NCBI RefSeq assembly: GCF_002197815.1
Contig: NZ_NIUB01000016.1
Location: 1-64,000 of the forward strand
Length of the DNA stretch: 64,000 nt
Origin: Pseudomonas oleovorans subsp. oleovorans
GTDB taxonomy: Bacteria > Pseudomonadota > Gammaproteobacteria > Pseudomonadales > Pseudomonadaceae
Direction of reading: 5' to 3'
Position 1 is the first letter of the stretch, and each line of letters opens with the position of its first letter. The notes under the pieces were generated by a model. That model did not search any database. It saw nothing but the letters and a program-made list of their open reading frames with translations, and had not been told where the DNA came from. Shown here piece by piece: positions 35,324 through 47,871 of the stretch. The translations under genes and the position numbers were made by a program.

Positions 35324-38266
35324 TCAACTCAATCCCAGTTCGCGCCACAGGCGCATCACAGCGCGGCGCTCATCCTGGAACTGATCCCCCGGCACCACTC
35401 CAGGCTGCTTCTGCAGCGCCTGGCGATGGGCCGCCGAGCGGTAATTTTTGTAGACCTCACGCAGCAACGCGGCATCCTCGGCGCCCATCAGACCGACCCG
35501 CTCCAGACCTTCCAGAATGCGGATGTTATCGGTGAACTCGAGTAGCTCCGGGTGTTGCCACGACCAAGCCAGAGCGGCGTATTGCACCATAAATTCGATA
35601 TCGACGATACCACCGGCGTCCTGCTTCAGATCGAAGGAGGACGTGGCCTCGAAGGCATTCGGCGCCGTTCCGGCCGCGGTATTTTTGTTGCCAAGGTTGT
35701 CACGCATCTTCGCCCGCATCTCGCTGACCTCGACGCGCAGCGCCTCGATATCGCGCTGACGACCGAGCACCTCGGCGCGCACGCGAGCGAATTCGCCGGC
35801 CAAACGCGAACATCCCACCAGCACCCGCGCGCGCACCAGCGCCTGATGCTCCCAGGTCCAGGCCTCGTTCTCCTGATAGCGCTGGAAGGCACCGAGCGAG
35901 CTGACCAGAAGCCCGGCTGCGCCCGATGGTCGCAGACGCATATCCACTTCATACAGGGCGCCGGAGGTGGTCTGAGTGGTCAGCAAATGGATGATGCGTT
36001 GGCCCAACCGGGTGAAGAACTGCGCGCCGTCGATGGGCTTGGCGCCGTCGGTCTCGGCCTGCGGGTCGCCATCATGAATGAACACCAGGTCCAGATCCGA
36101 GCCGTGGCCGAATTCCAGGCCACCGACCTTACCGTAGCCGACGATGATGAAGTCCGGGTCGCACGGTGTGCCGTCTGCACGGAACGGCCGACCATGACGC
36201 TGCACCGTATGCTGCCAGGCCAGAGCCAGCACCTGATCGAGAATCGCCTCGGCCAGCCAGGTGAGGTAATCCGACACTTTCATCAAAGGCAGCGTACCGG
36301 CGATCTCCGAGGCGGCCACGCGTAAGCTGTGGGCCAGCTTGAAATGACGCAGCGCCTCCATCTGCTGCTCCAGATCCTCCTCGGGAATGCGCACCAGTCG
36401 CTCACGCAACTCGGCCGCCAGTTCCGGTGCCAGCGGCGGCGAATACAACCGACCTTCATTGAGCAACTCATCGAGCAGCAACGGGTAGCGGGCTATCTGC
36501 TCGGCAATCCAGGGACTGGCGGCGCAGAGCGTGATCAGTCGCTCCAGCGCCCCTGGGTTTTCAGTCAGAAGCACCAGGTAGGCCGAGCGCCGGGCGACCT
36601 TCTCTACCAACGGCAGCACCCGTTCCAGCACCAGATCCGGCTTGTCGTGCTCGACGGTCTGCGCCAGCAAGCGCGGAATGAAGGCATCCAGACGCTCGCG
36701 CCCGAGCCGCTGCATGGCACGCACCTGCGGCCCGCTGCGCAGATCGACGAGGCGCCGATTGGCCGTGACGGCCTCGACAAAGCCGGCTTCCTGCAACTGC
36801 AGCACGGCAGCCTCATCATCCAGTGCGCCTTGCCATAAAGGCAGCCACTCGGCGCCGACTGCGGTTTCGCCGGCCTGCGCCTCATCCTCATCGGGATCGG
36901 CGATCACTTGCTGGAAGTGCCATTCGATGCGGCCACGCCAATGCATCAGGCGCTCATGGAAACTCGACCAGTCGGCAAAGCCCATGATCGCCGCCACCCG
37001 CGCCTGATCCTGCGCATCGGCCGGCAGCATCTGCGTCTGCCGGTCACCGATGCCTTGCAGGGCATGCTCGGTATAACGCAGAAACTCATAACCTTCCTTC
37101 ATCTCCGCAACCACCGCCGGCGGCAGGTAGCCTTGCCCTTCCAGCGTGGTCAACACCTTGAGCAGCGGCCGCTGCTGCAGACTGAGGTCACGTCCGCCAT
37201 GGATCAGCTGGAAGGCCTGGGCGATGAACTCGATCTCGCGAATACCCCCCGCGCCGAGCTTGATGTTCTCGCTCATGCCCTTGCGCCGCACCTCCTGCTG
37301 GATCAGCAGCTTCATCGCACGCAGCGCTTCGATGGCGGAAAAGTCCAGATAACGGCGATAAACGAAGGGCCGCAGCATCTCCAGCAACTCGGCACCGGCG
37401 GCCTGGTCACCGCCGACCACGCGCGCCTTGATCATGGCGTAGCGCTCCCAGTCACGCCCCTGATCCTGGTAGTACTGCTCCAGCGCATTGAAGCTGAACA
37501 CCAGTGCGCCGGAGGAACCATAGGGACGCAAGCGCATGTCGGTGCGGAATACGAAACCGTCGACGGTGATCGCATCGAGCGCCTTGATCAGCTTCTGCCC
37601 CAGACGAATGAAGAACTCCTGATTGTCCAGCGGGCGCTTGACGCCCTCGGTCTCGCCGCCTTCCGGGTAGCCAAAGATCAGGTCGATATCCGAAGACAGG
37701 TTGAGCTCGTGCGCGCCCAGCTTGCCCATGCCGAGAATGACCATGTGCTGCGCCTGGCCGCTGCGCCGCCCGACCGGCGTACCGAACTGCGCGCAGTGAC
37801 GCGGATACAGCCAGTGATAGGCCAGATCGATACAGGCATCGGCAAGATCGGAAAGGTCGCGACAGGTTTCACCGAGCGCCGCCTGGCGACTGAAGTCGCG
37901 CCAGATAATGCGCAGCTGCTGGCGATTGCGAAAGCGCCGCAGGCAGCGCCCGAGGGCATCCTCATCGGCGCATTCATTCAGTTGCACTTCCAGTTGCTGG
38001 CGCAACTCGCCCGGCGCCAGGCTACGCTCCAGCTCACCAGATTCCGCCAGGGCGACGAACATCTGCGGATCACGCTGAGCCTGCTCGGCAACGAAGTCGC
38101 TCAAGGCCGAAACCTGCCGCCAGGCATTGCGGCGTTCTTGCGGCCAGGCGGCGACACGCTCAGCCAGAGCTTGATGTTCGGCCAAAGCGGTTTGCAGTGA
38201 CTGCTCGGCACGTTCGGCCAGGGGGATAAGGGAAGGGGGCAACTCGACCAGCAACGGCAGGCTCAT
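35324..38266 (-). CDS. glnE: bifunctional glutamine synthetase adenylyltransferase/deadenylase
   Basis: Controls glutamine synthetase by adding or removing AMP in response to PII and glutamine. The 980-residue length is complete. The two nucleotidyltransferase domains are marked by SSDIDLIFGYPEGG near residue 180 (deadenylylation half) and HGSDLDLVFIHDG near residue 718 (adenylylation half), separated by regulatory helical regions. ATG 38266 is preceded by AGGA. It is divergent from aceE across a 271-base gap that holds two palindromic sites. Confidence 0.97.
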   Translation of the reverse strand: MSLPLLVELPPSLIPLAERAEQSLQTALAEHQALAERVAAWPQERRNAWRQVSALSDFVAEQAQRDPQMFVALAESGELERSLAPGELRQQLEVQLNECADEDALGRCLRRFRNRQQLRIIWRDFSRQAALGETCRDLSDLADACIDLAYHWLYPRHCAQFGTPVGRRSGQAQHMVILGMGKLGAHELNLSSDIDLIFGYPEGGETEGVKRPLDNQEFFIRLGQKLIKALDAITVDGFVFRTDMRLRPYGSSGALVFSFNALEQYYQDQGRDWERYAMIKARVVGGDQAAGAELLEMLRPFVYRRYLDFSAIEALRAMKLLIQQEVRRKGMSENIKLGAGGIREIEFIAQAFQLIHGGRDLSLQQRPLLKVLTTLEGQGYLPPAVVAEMKEGYEFLRYTEHALQGIGDRQTQMLPADAQDQARVAAIMGFADWSSFHERLMHWRGRIEWHFQQVIADPDEDEAQAGETAVGAEWLPLWQGALDDEAAVLQLQEAGFVEAVTANRRLVDLRSGPQVRAMQRLGRERLDAFIPRLLAQTVEHDKPDLVLERVLPLVEKVARRSAYLVLLTENPGALERLITLCAASPWIAEQIARYPLLLDELLNEGRLYSPPLAPELAAELRERLVRIPEEDLEQQMEALRHFKLAHSLRVAASEIAGTLPLMKVSDYLTWLAEAILDQVLALAWQHTVQRHGRPFRADGTPCDPDFIIVGYGKVGGLEFGHGSDLDLVFIHDGDPQAETDGAKPIDGAQFFTRLGQRIIHLLTTQTTSGALYEVDMRLRPSGAAGLLVSSLGAFQRYQENEAWTWEHQALVRARVLVGCSRLAGEFARVRAEVLGRQRDIEALRVEVSEMRAKMRDNLGNKNTAAGTAPNAFEATSSFDLKQDAGGIVDIEFMVQYAALAWSWQHPELLEFTDNIRILEGLERVGLMGAEDAALLREVYKNYRSAAHRQALQKQPGVVPGDQFQDERRAVMRLWRELGLS

Positions 38267-38314
38267 GGTCTATCCTTTTAGCGGACTGCCGGACGCACGG
38301 TGCAATCGCCCGCA

Positions 38315-38332
38315 GCCCCGCTCCAGCGGGGC
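38315..38332. repeat. short perfect palindrome in the glnE-aceE gap
   Basis: GCCCCGCT-CC-AGCGGGGC is an 18-base palindrome, 49 bases upstream of the glnE ATG. With a realistic loop it forms CCCCGC-TCCA-GCGGGG. There is no T-run on either side. It may be a leader hairpin of glnE or a chance GC-rich palindrome. Confidence 0.3.
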
Positions 38333-38356
38333 ACGCGCGGCCGGCGGTGCCGCGGA

Positions 38357-38371
38357 TTGTAGTTTTACTAC
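38357..38371. promoter_or_regulatory. operator-like palindrome, distal site
   Basis: TTGTAGTTTTACTAC contains the half-sites GTAGT and ACTAC separated by three bases. The same motif recurs on the opposite strand at 38412-38426. Its AT-rich sequence stands out in this GC-rich gap between glnE and aceE. A regulator that binds paired sites, possibly through looping, is the natural reading. Confidence 0.55.
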
Positions 38372-38410
38372 GAAAGAATTGTATCCAGAGGGCTGAATCC
38401 GTCGTCGGAA

Positions 38411-38426
38411 TGTAGTAAAACTACAA
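38411..38426. promoter_or_regulatory. operator-like palindrome, aceE-proximal site
   Basis: TGTAGTAAAACTACAA is the reverse-oriented copy of the site at 38357-38371, centred about 120 bases before the aceE ATG. It resembles the published HexR-type consensus (TGTARTWAAAWTACA) at all but one position. HexR is an RpiR-family sensor of 2-keto-3-deoxy-6-phosphogluconate. Assignment to HexR is an inference; a PdhR-like or other regulator is possible. Confidence 0.55.
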
Positions 38427-38537
38427 GCGGCCGGCCCTACCCCCGGTAAATCCAAGAATTTCAACTCGCCCGCCCACAAAGCCGGCGAGACCCAACTGGC
38501 CTCCGATTCTGGAAGCCTTTCCGCCCTGGAGCAAGCC

Positions 38538-41183
<2,646 letters not shown>

Positions 41184-41194
41184 GGAGCGTAGCG

Positions 41195-43168
41195 ATGAGT
41201 GAGTTGATTCGCGTACCCGACCTCGGCGGTGAAGGCGAGGTGATTGAACTGCTGGTCAAGGTCGGCGACCGTATCGAAGCCGATCAGAGCGTACTGACCC
41301 TGGAGTCCGACAAGGCCTCCATGGAAGTGCCCTCGCCCAAGGCCGGCGTGATCAAGGAAATCAAGGTCAAGATCGGTGACCGCCTGAAGGAAGGCGACGA
41401 GCTGCTGGTGCTGGAAGTCGAAGGTGCTGCGCAAGCGGCGCCTGCGCCGAAAGCCGCAGCCGCCCCTGCCGAAGCACCGCAAGCGGCCGCTCCGGCAGCC
41501 GCGCCCGCCGCTGCTGCCACCGGCAGCAGCGTGCAGGACGTGCACGTGCCGGATATCGGCACCGACGGCAAGGTCAAGGTCATCGAAGTCATGGTCAAGG
41601 CCGGCGACACCATCGAAGCCGACCAGTCGCTGATCACCCTGGAGTCCGACAAGGCCTCCATGGAAATCCCCTCGCCGGCTGCCGGCGTGGTGGAGCAAGT
41701 GCTGGTCAAGCTGGATGATGAAATCGGCACTGGCGACCTGATCCTCAAGCTGAAAGTCGAAGGAGCTGCTCCGGCGGCCTCGGCTCCGGCGGCCGCGCCG
41801 GCGCAAGCTGCCGCACCCGCCGCAGCCCCTGCACCGGCCGCCGCAGCGAGCGGCAGCAGCGTGCAGGACGTGCGCGTGCCGGACATCGGCTCCAGCGCCA
41901 AGGGCAAGGTCATCGAGATCATGGTCAAGGCCGGCGACAGCATCGAAGCCGACCAGAGCCTGCTGACCCTGGAGTCCGACAAGGCCTCCATGGAAATCCC
42001 CTCGCCGGCTGCCGGCGTGGTGGAAGAAGTGCTGGTCAAGCTGGATGACGAGATCGGCACCGGCGACCTGATTCTCAAGCTCAAGGTCGCGGGCGCTGCA
42101 CCGGCCGCTGCGCCGGCGCAAGCCAGCCAGGAAGTGCACCGCGTACCGGAAGGCGCCGCACCGGAAGTGGCCGCAGAAGTACGCGCCATCGCCTCGCTGT
42201 CGGCTGCAGCTGCCGACCCGGCCAATGCACCCAAGCGCAGCAGCGCCAAGGTGCACGCCGGCCCTGCCGTGCGTCAGCTGGCGCGTGAGTTCGGAGTGGA
42301 GCTGGCGGATATCGCCGGCACCGGCCCGAAAGGCCGCATTCTCAAGGAAGACGTGCAGGCTTACGTCAAGGCCATGATGCACAAGGCCAAGGCCGCACCG
42401 CAGGCGCCTGCTGCAGCTGCTACCGGCGGCGCCGGCATCCCGCCGATCCCGGCCGTGGACTTCAGCAAGTTCGGTGAAATCGAAGAAGTACCGATGACCC
42501 GCCTGATGCAGGTCGGCGCTGCCAACCTGCACCGCAGCTGGCTCAACGTGCCGCACGTGACCCAGTTCGATTCGGCCGACATCACCGACCTGGAAGCCTT
42601 CCGCGTCGCGCAAAAGGCCGTGGCGGAAAAGGCCGGCGTCAAGCTGACCGTGCTGCCGCTGCTGCTCAAGGCCTGCGCCCACCTGCTCAAGGAACTGCCG
42701 GACTTCAACAGTTCGCTGGCGCCGAGCGGCAAGGCGATCATCCGCAAGAAGTACGTGCATATCGGCTTCGCCGTCGATACGCCGGACGGCCTGCTGGTGC
42801 CGGTGATCAAGAACGTCGACCAGAAGAGTCTGCTGCAACTGGCTGCTGAAGCCGCCGCCCTGGCGGAAAAAGCGCGCACCAAGAAGCTCTCGGCTGATGA
42901 CATGCAGGGCGCCTGCTTCACCATCTCCAGCCTCGGCCACATTGGCGGCACCGGCTTCACGCCGATCGTCAACGCGCCGGAAGTGGCGATCCTCGGTGTC
43001 AGCAAGGCAACCATGCAGCCGGTGTGGGATGGCAAGGCCTTCCAGCCCAAGCTGATGCTGCCGCTGTCGCTGTCCTACGATCACCGGGTGATCAACGGCG
43101 CGGCTGCCGCACGCTTCACTCAGCGCCTGTCGCAGCTGCTGGCCGACATCCGCACCATCCTGCTGTAA
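41195..43168 (+). CDS. aceF: dihydrolipoamide acetyltransferase (PDH E2) with three lipoyl domains
   Basis: The E2 core of the pyruvate dehydrogenase complex, 657 residues. Three lipoyl domains are visible at about 3-77, 113-190 and 223-300, each with the modification motif LESDKASME (Lys40, Lys153, Lys263), joined by Ala/Pro-rich linkers. Domains two and three are almost identical in protein and DNA. A peripheral-subunit-binding domain follows at about 350-395 and then the catalytic acyltransferase domain with DHRVINGA near His630. From memory the P. aeruginosa protein is about 110 residues shorter with two lipoyl domains, whereas Azotobacter and E. coli E2 have three. A terminator follows. 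Confidence 0.97.
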   Translation: MSELIRVPDLGGEGEVIELLVKVGDRIEADQSVLTLESDKASMEVPSPKAGVIKEIKVKIGDRLKEGDELLVLEVEGAAQAAPAPKAAAAPAEAPQAAAPAAAPAAAATGSSVQDVHVPDIGTDGKVKVIEVMVKAGDTIEADQSLITLESDKASMEIPSPAAGVVEQVLVKLDDEIGTGDLILKLKVEGAAPAASAPAAAPAQAAAPAAAPAPAAAASGSSVQDVRVPDIGSSAKGKVIEIMVKAGDSIEADQSLLTLESDKASMEIPSPAAGVVEEVLVKLDDEIGTGDLILKLKVAGAAPAAAPAQASQEVHRVPEGAAPEVAAEVRAIASLSAAAADPANAPKRSSAKVHAGPAVRQLAREFGVELADIAGTGPKGRILKEDVQAYVKAMMHKAKAAPQAPAAAATGGAGIPPIPAVDFSKFGEIEEVPMTRLMQVGAANLHRSWLNVPHVTQFDSADITDLEAFRVAQKAVAEKAGVKLTVLPLLLKACAHLLKELPDFNSSLAPSGKAIIRKKYVHIGFAVDTPDGLLVPVIKNVDQKSLLQLAAEAAALAEKARTKKLSADDMQGACFTISSLGHIGGTGFTPIVNAPEVAILGVSKATMQPVWDGKAFQPKLMLPLSLSYDHRVINGAAAARFTQRLSQLLADIRTILL

Positions 43169-43199
43169 ACCGTTTCGAGCACGCCACGCTCGCACCCTC

Positions 43200-43229
43200 A
43201 ACCCCGCCCATCCAGGCGGGGTTCTTTTT
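43200..43229 (+). terminator. rho-independent terminator of aceEF
   Basis: A nine-pair stem, AACCCCGCC (43200-43208) with GGCGGGGTT (43215-43223) and a six-base loop, is followed by CTTTTT (43224-43229). It stands 31 bases after the aceF stop and should end the aceEF transcript. Confidence 0.93.
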
Positions 43230-43324
43230 GCCTGCACGAATCAGGGCCGGCTTGATCCTGATCATGGCGCTGAACGCAGCAAGCGCCATGATCGTTGCAT
43301 CGATCACGATCCGGTGCGCGCCTC

Positions 43325-43765
43325 ATGCTCTATCTATTGCTCAAATTCGCCCACCTGACTGCAGCCGCATTCTTCATCGGTGGCGTCTTCTTCGAAGTGA
43401 TGATTCTCAGCCGTGCCACACAGGCACTGCCGGATGCAACCAAGGCAGGCTTCTCACGCGCGCTGGGCCAGCGCGCCAGGCAGGTCATGCATTGGGTCAT
43501 ACTGGTGCTTTACGCCGCCGGCCTGGGCCTGGCCTGGCACTACCGCGCAGCCCTGCATGCGCCACTGGCCAGCAGCTTCGGCATTCTGCTCAGCCTGAAA
43601 ATCATCCTGGCGCTGAGCATCCTGGGGCATTTTCTGCTGGTGGTTTTCCTGATGCGCAACGGCCGCATGACCGCGCCACGCTCGCGCCGTATTCACCTGA
43701 GCGTGCTGCTGCACATGTTGGCCATTCTGTTCCTAGCCAAGGCCATGTTTCTGCTGAACCTGTGA
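43325..43765 (+). CDS. small CopD-like integral membrane protein
   Basis: A 146-residue inner-membrane protein with four hydrophobic helices at about 3-25, 48-68, 76-100 and 122-143. It resembles the CopD/DUF2269-like small membrane proteins often labelled copper resistance, with conserved His in LLKFAHLTAAAFFIGG near the N-terminus and HLSVLLHMLAIL at the end. Those histidines could bind a metal or haem, but function is unproven. ATG 43325 is chosen because it puts the first helix at the N-terminus. The ribosome site is weak, and an in-frame ATG lies 30 bases upstream. It is convergent with the next gene. Confidence 0.65.
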   Translation: MLYLLLKFAHLTAAAFFIGGVFFEVMILSRATQALPDATKAGFSRALGQRARQVMHWVILVLYAAGLGLAWHYRAALHAPLASSFGILLSLKIILALSILGHFLLVVFLMRNGRMTAPRSRRIHLSVLLHMLAILFLAKAMFLLNL

Positions 43766-43775
43766 GCGGGGCAAA

Positions 43776-44309
43776 TCAGCCCTTCTGCACGTTGCGAATC
43801 AGAAAGCTCAGCGCCTTGGCCAGCTCACCCGCGCCCTTGTGATCACGCAGAATGCTCAGCAACGGCGTGTCATCGAGCGGGTTGAACAGCACGCAACGAA
43901 TACCGCCGGTCGGACACTCATAACGGATGAACGGATCAATACCGAATACCGGCAGACGCTGATTGCGCACTGCGATGGCGGTGCCCTGAGTGTCACGGGT
44001 CTCTTCACGCAGGATCAACTCGCCGGCATTGCCGACCGCGAAGCGGTACAAGAGATCATCCCGTTGCGCCTGGCCAACCTGGTAACCGGCACGCAGGGCG
44101 TAGGTTTCCAGCAAGGCGTTGCTGTGTGCGAGCAGCGCCTGGCGCTCGTTGTCAGTCAGGTAAAGGCGCTTGAGCCCGTCCAGGTAAGCGGCCTGTTCGG
44201 CGCCTTGCAGCAACGCCTTGTCGTCAGCGCTGGCGGTGCCGGGTAGCACGCAAGCCAGCACCGCCCCCAGGAGCACGGCCATCAGTTTTCTTGTCAGTCT
44301 CGCTTGCAT
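43776..44309 (-). CDS. exported hypothetical protein
   Basis: A 177-residue protein with a clear signal peptide (LMAVLLGAVLACVLPGTASADD, cleavage near residue 28), so probably periplasmic. The mature part is mixed helix and strand, with two cysteines in YECPTGGIRCVLF that could form a disulfide. I do not recognise the family. It lies convergent to the small membrane protein (10-base gap) and divergent from dipA, separated by 139 bases that hold a GC-rich hairpin (about 44369-44396). Confidence 0.7.
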   Translation of the reverse strand: MQARLTRKLMAVLLGAVLACVLPGTASADDKALLQGAEQAAYLDGLKRLYLTDNERQALLAHSNALLETYALRAGYQVGQAQRDDLLYRFAVGNAGELILREETRDTQGTAIAVRNQRLPVFGIDPFIRYECPTGGIRCVLFNPLDDTPLLSILRDHKGAGELAKALSFLIRNVQKG

Positions 44310-44448
44310 GATGCACCCTTGCCGAACGCTATAGTGAAGTAGGCCTGAGCCTCAGCCTCCGTCAGTGCCGCTGCGCCCTCTGGCGGCAGCGGCCCTGTAC
44401 TGAGAACGGATGCCTCGCCTGGTCAGCATACTGGAAGCCCACCGCCCA

Positions 44449-47151
44449 ATGAAAAGCCATCCCGATGCCAGCGCACGCTCGGCAGCCGAGGTTGTGACGC
44501 AGTTGCCAGTGCCCTCGCGGCTCGGCATGCTGCGTTTCGAGCGCTTGAACGAGCCAAGCTGGGCACTGCTGTTTCTCGACCCGGCCTGTGAACGCCAGCT
44601 AGGTATCAGCGCCAGCGATCTCTGTGCACTGGTGGATGCCCCCTACGCCAGCCTGATGGAGCCCGAGGCGCGCTATCGCCTGCACGACGCCATCCAGCAG
44701 CAACTGCTGCAAGGCCCGCATTACCTGGTGCGCTACACCCTGCATACCCCGCAAGGTGCTCTGACCCTGCTGGAGATGGGCGAACCCTTCAAACAGCGCA
44801 ACCGCCAGTTGCTGCGCGGCTATCTGCTGGTAGCAGACGAGAGCCTCGATCAGTTCGCCCCTGCCGAACGGGAGCTGTACACGCAGAATCAGCAACTGCG
44901 CAGCTCGCTGCAGCAATATCAGCGCACCCAGAATGACCACCTGCAACACCTCGCCCGTTCACATACCCAGCAGCAGCTGATCGTGCGTCTGGCGCGCCAG
45001 CGCTACACCTCCAGCGACCCTCAGCAGGAAGCGGCCGAACTGATCACCCAGGCCGCCTGCGAGGTCTACGGTGTCGCTCGCGCCGGCATCTGGAAGCTGG
45101 GCGGTCATCACCTGGATTCCGTGTCGCTGTACCGCCGCGACCTGGACCGCCACGAACAACTACCGTCGATAAACGCACGTAATTTCCCGCAGTATCTGCA
45201 AGCACTGCACAGCAGCCGCGCCATCGACGCGCACGACGCCCAGCACGATCCGCGCACCTGCGAACTGGCCGCCAGCTACCTGCAGCCGCTGGATATCTGC
45301 TCGATGCTCGACGCCAGCATACGCATCGAAGGCGAAGTGGTCGGCGTGCTCTGCCTGGAACATATCGGCGGCCTACGCACCTGGCAGGCCGACGAGATCG
45401 CCTTCGCCGGCGAGTTGGCCGACCAGTTCGCCCAGGCGCTGATCAACCAGCAAAAACGCAGCGCCACCAGCGCCCTGCATCTGTTCCAGCGCGCCGTCGA
45501 ACAGAGCGCCAGCGCCTTTCTGCTGGTCGACCGCGACGGCCGGGTGGAGTACGTCAACCCCAGCTTCACGGCCATCACCCTGTACAGCAGCGACGAGGTC
45601 TGCGGTCACCGCCTGTCCGAGCTACCGGCCATGGCCAACCTTAGCGACCTGTTGTTCGACGCACAGTCCAGCCTGGCCGAACACAGCAGCTGGCAAGGCG
45701 AATTCCGCAGTCGGCGCAAGAATCAGGAGCCCTACTGGGGCCATCTGTCGATCTCCAAGGTGTATGGCGACGATGGCGAACTGACCCACTACATCGGCAT
45801 CTACGAAGACATTACCGAGGCCAAGCTGGCCCAGCAGCGCATCGAACGCCTGGCCTATACCGACAACCTGACCAATCTGGGCAATCGCCCTTCGTTCATC
45901 CGCAGCCTTGAAGAGCGCTTCGCCCGCAATGTTCAGTCGCTCGGGCTGCTGCTGGTGGACATCGACAACTTCAAGCGGATCAACGACAGCCTCGGCCACC
46001 AGACCGGCGACAAACTGCTCTCGGCCCTGGCCCGGCGCCTGCGCAACAGTCTTGGTGCCAAGGGCACCCTGGCACGCTTCGCCAGCAACGAATTCGCCAT
46101 CCTGCTCGACGGTTGCGATCAGGACGCAGGCCTGCGTGTCGCTCATCAGGTACTGCAAACCCTGGACAAGCCGCTGTTCGTCGATAACCAGTTGATCAGC
46201 ATCACCGGCTCGGTGGGCTTGGCCATCGCCCCGAAACACGGTGACGACCCGCAGACCCTGATGAAGCACGCCGGTCTCGCCCTGCACAAAGCCAAGGCCA
46301 ACGGCAAACATCAGATGCAGTTGTTCACCGAAGCGCTGAACGCCGAGGCCAACTACAAGCTGTTCGTCGAGAACAACCTGCGTCGCGCGCTGACTCAGAA
46401 CGAGCTGGAAGTCTTCTACCAACCCAAACTCTGCCTCAAGAGCGGGCAATTGCTGGGTATGGAGGCGCTGCTGCGCTGGCAGCATCCGGAGAAGGGCATG
46501 ATCCGCCCGGATCAGTTCATCGGCGTTGCCGAGGAAACCGGCCTGATCATCCCCATCGGCAAGTGGGTGGTGCGCCAGGCCTGCCGCATGAGCAAGCAGA
46601 TCGCCGCCATTGGCCTGGGGCAACTGCAGGTGGCGATCAATCTGTCGCCCAAACAGTTCTCCGACCCGGATCTGGTCGGCTCCATCGCCGCCATCCTGCA
46701 TGAAGAACAGCTCGACCCCAGGCTGCTGGAACTGGAACTCACCGAAAGCCTGCTGCTGGAGGCCACCGACGACACCCGCCACCAACTGGGTCGTCTCAAG
46801 AGCCTGGGCCTGACCCTGGCCATGGACGACTTCGGCACCGGTTATTCCTCGCTCAGCTACCTGAAGAAATTCCCCATCGACGTGATCAAGATCGATCGCA
46901 GCTTCATCAAGGACATCCCCGAGAACCAGGACGACATGGAGATCACCTCAGCGGTGATTGCCATGGCCCACAACCTCAAACTCAAGGTGGTCGCAGAAGG
47001 CATCGAAACTGGCGCCCAGCTCGGTTTCCTGCGCCGCCAGCAATGCGACGTAGGTCAGGGCTACCTGTTCGACAAGCCGATTCCTGGCCGCGAACTGATC
47101 GACAGCCTGCGCCGCTACCCCTGCCGGCCACAGGCCGACCAACGGACGTAA
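44449..47151 (+). CDS. dipA: DipA-like c-di-GMP phosphodiesterase (PAS-GAF-PAS-GGDEF-EAL)
   Basis: A cytosolic c-di-GMP enzyme of about 900 residues, matching the DipA/Pch (PA5017) locus, where it promotes biofilm dispersal. In order: a PAS-like N-terminal domain (about 25-125), a coiled stretch, a GAF domain (about 180-335), a PAS domain with PAC (about 345-460), a degenerate GGDEF domain and an EAL domain. The cyclase signature reads ASNEF (about 545-549) instead of GGDEF, so cyclase activity is unlikely. The EAL motif is MEALLRW (about 670-676), followed by the [13 protein letters not shown] block, so phosphodiesterase activity is expected. Start: ATG 44449 gives MKSHP. ATG 44410, 13 codons upstream, is an alternative. 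Confidence 0.92.
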   Translation: MKSHPDASARSAAEVVTQLPVPSRLGMLRFERLNEPSWALLFLDPACERQLGISASDLCALVDAPYASLMEPEARYRLHDAIQQQLLQGPHYLVRYTLHTPQGALTLLEMGEPFKQRNRQLLRGYLLVADESLDQFAPAERELYTQNQQLRSSLQQYQRTQNDHLQHLARSHTQQQLIVRLARQRYTSSDPQQEAAELITQAACEVYGVARAGIWKLGGHHLDSVSLYRRDLDRHEQLPSINARNFPQYLQALHSSRAIDAHDAQHDPRTCELAASYLQPLDICSMLDASIRIEGEVVGVLCLEHIGGLRTWQADEIAFAGELADQFAQALINQQKRSATSALHLFQRAVEQSASAFLLVDRDGRVEYVNPSFTAITLYSSDEVCGHRLSELPAMANLSDLLFDAQSSLAEHSSWQGEFRSRRKNQEPYWGHLSISKVYGDDGELTHYIGIYEDITEAKLAQQRIERLAYTDNLTNLGNRPSFIRSLEERFARNVQSLGLLLVDIDNFKRINDSLGHQTGDKLLSALARRLRNSLGAKGTLARFASNEFAILLDGCDQDAGLRVAHQVLQTLDKPLFVDNQLISITGSVGLAIAPKHGDDPQTLMKHAGLALHKAKANGKHQMQLFTEALNAEANYKLFVENNLRRALTQNELEVFYQPKLCLKSGQLLGMEALLRWQHPEKGMIRPDQFIGVAEETGLIIPIGKWVVRQACRMSKQIAAIGLGQLQVAINLSPKQFSDPDLVGSIAAILHEEQLDPRLLELELTESLLLEATDDTRHQLGRLKSLGLTLAMDDFGTGYSSLSYLKKFPIDVIKIDRSFIKDIPENQDDMEITSAVIAMAHNLKLKVVAEGIETGAQLGFLRRQQCDVGQGYLFDKPIPGRELIDSLRRYPCRPQADQRT

Positions 47152-47201
47152 TACACCGCCCTGCGCATAGTCCACGACCTACTCACTTTCAGGAGACCGC
47201 C

Positions 47202-47855
47202 ATGGTTCTGCGTTCCCAGATTCTCGTAAACAAACATGCATTGCCGACTGCCGAGCAGGCCTTGCCCGGCCGTACAGAGGCGATGCCAGTAGCGGACACT
47301 CATTACGTCAACGGCAACCCAATCAAGGCGCCCTTCCCCGCCGGCCTGCAACAGGCGGTGTTCGGTCTGGGCTGTTTCTGGGGTGCCGAGCGGCGCTTCT
47401 GGCAACAGCCTGGCGTGTTCAGCACGGCGGTCGGCTATGCCGGTGGCCTCACACCCAACCCCACCTACGAGGAGGTCTGCTCGGGCCTGACCGGACACAC
47501 CGAAGTGGTACTGGTCGTGTTCGATCCGCAGCAGACCAGCTTCGAAGCGCTGCTCAAGGTGTTCTGGGAAGCGCACAACCCGACCCAAGGCATGCGCCAG
47601 GGCAACGACCAGGGCACCCAGTACCGCTCGGCGATCTACTGCCAGGACGAGGAGCAGCTGAGCGCCGCCAAAGCCAGCCAGGCACGCTTCCAGGCTGAGC
47701 TGGACAAGGCCGGAGTGGGCAGCATCACCACTGAAATCACCGAGGCACCGACCTTCTACTACGCCGAGACCTATCACCAGCAATACCTGGCGAAGAATCC
47801 GGGCGGCTATTGCGGCCTCGGCGGAACAGGCGTATGTCTACCCCCTGAATCTTGA
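47202..47855 (+). CDS. msrA: peptide-methionine (S)-S-oxide reductase MsrA
   Basis: Repairs oxidised methionine in proteins. The 217 residues have the active-site block [14 protein letters not shown] with Cys58. The C-terminal [14 protein letters not shown] supplies resolving cysteines, and the [21 protein letters not shown] region is intact. Start: ATG 47202 is preceded by AGGAGA at 47191. An upstream in-frame start would overlap dipA. It follows dipA by 50 bases, as in PAO1. Confidence 0.96.
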   Translation: MVLRSQILVNKHALPTAEQALPGRTEAMPVADTHYVNGNPIKAPFPAGLQQAVFGLGCFWGAERRFWQQPGVFSTAVGYAGGLTPNPTYEEVCSGLTGHTEVVLVVFDPQQTSFEALLKVFWEAHNPTQGMRQGNDQGTQYRSAIYCQDEEQLSAAKASQARFQAELDKAGVGSITTEITEAPTFYYAETYHQQYLAKNPGGYCGLGGTGVCLPPES

Positions 47856-47871
47856 GCACGGGTAACGGGTC

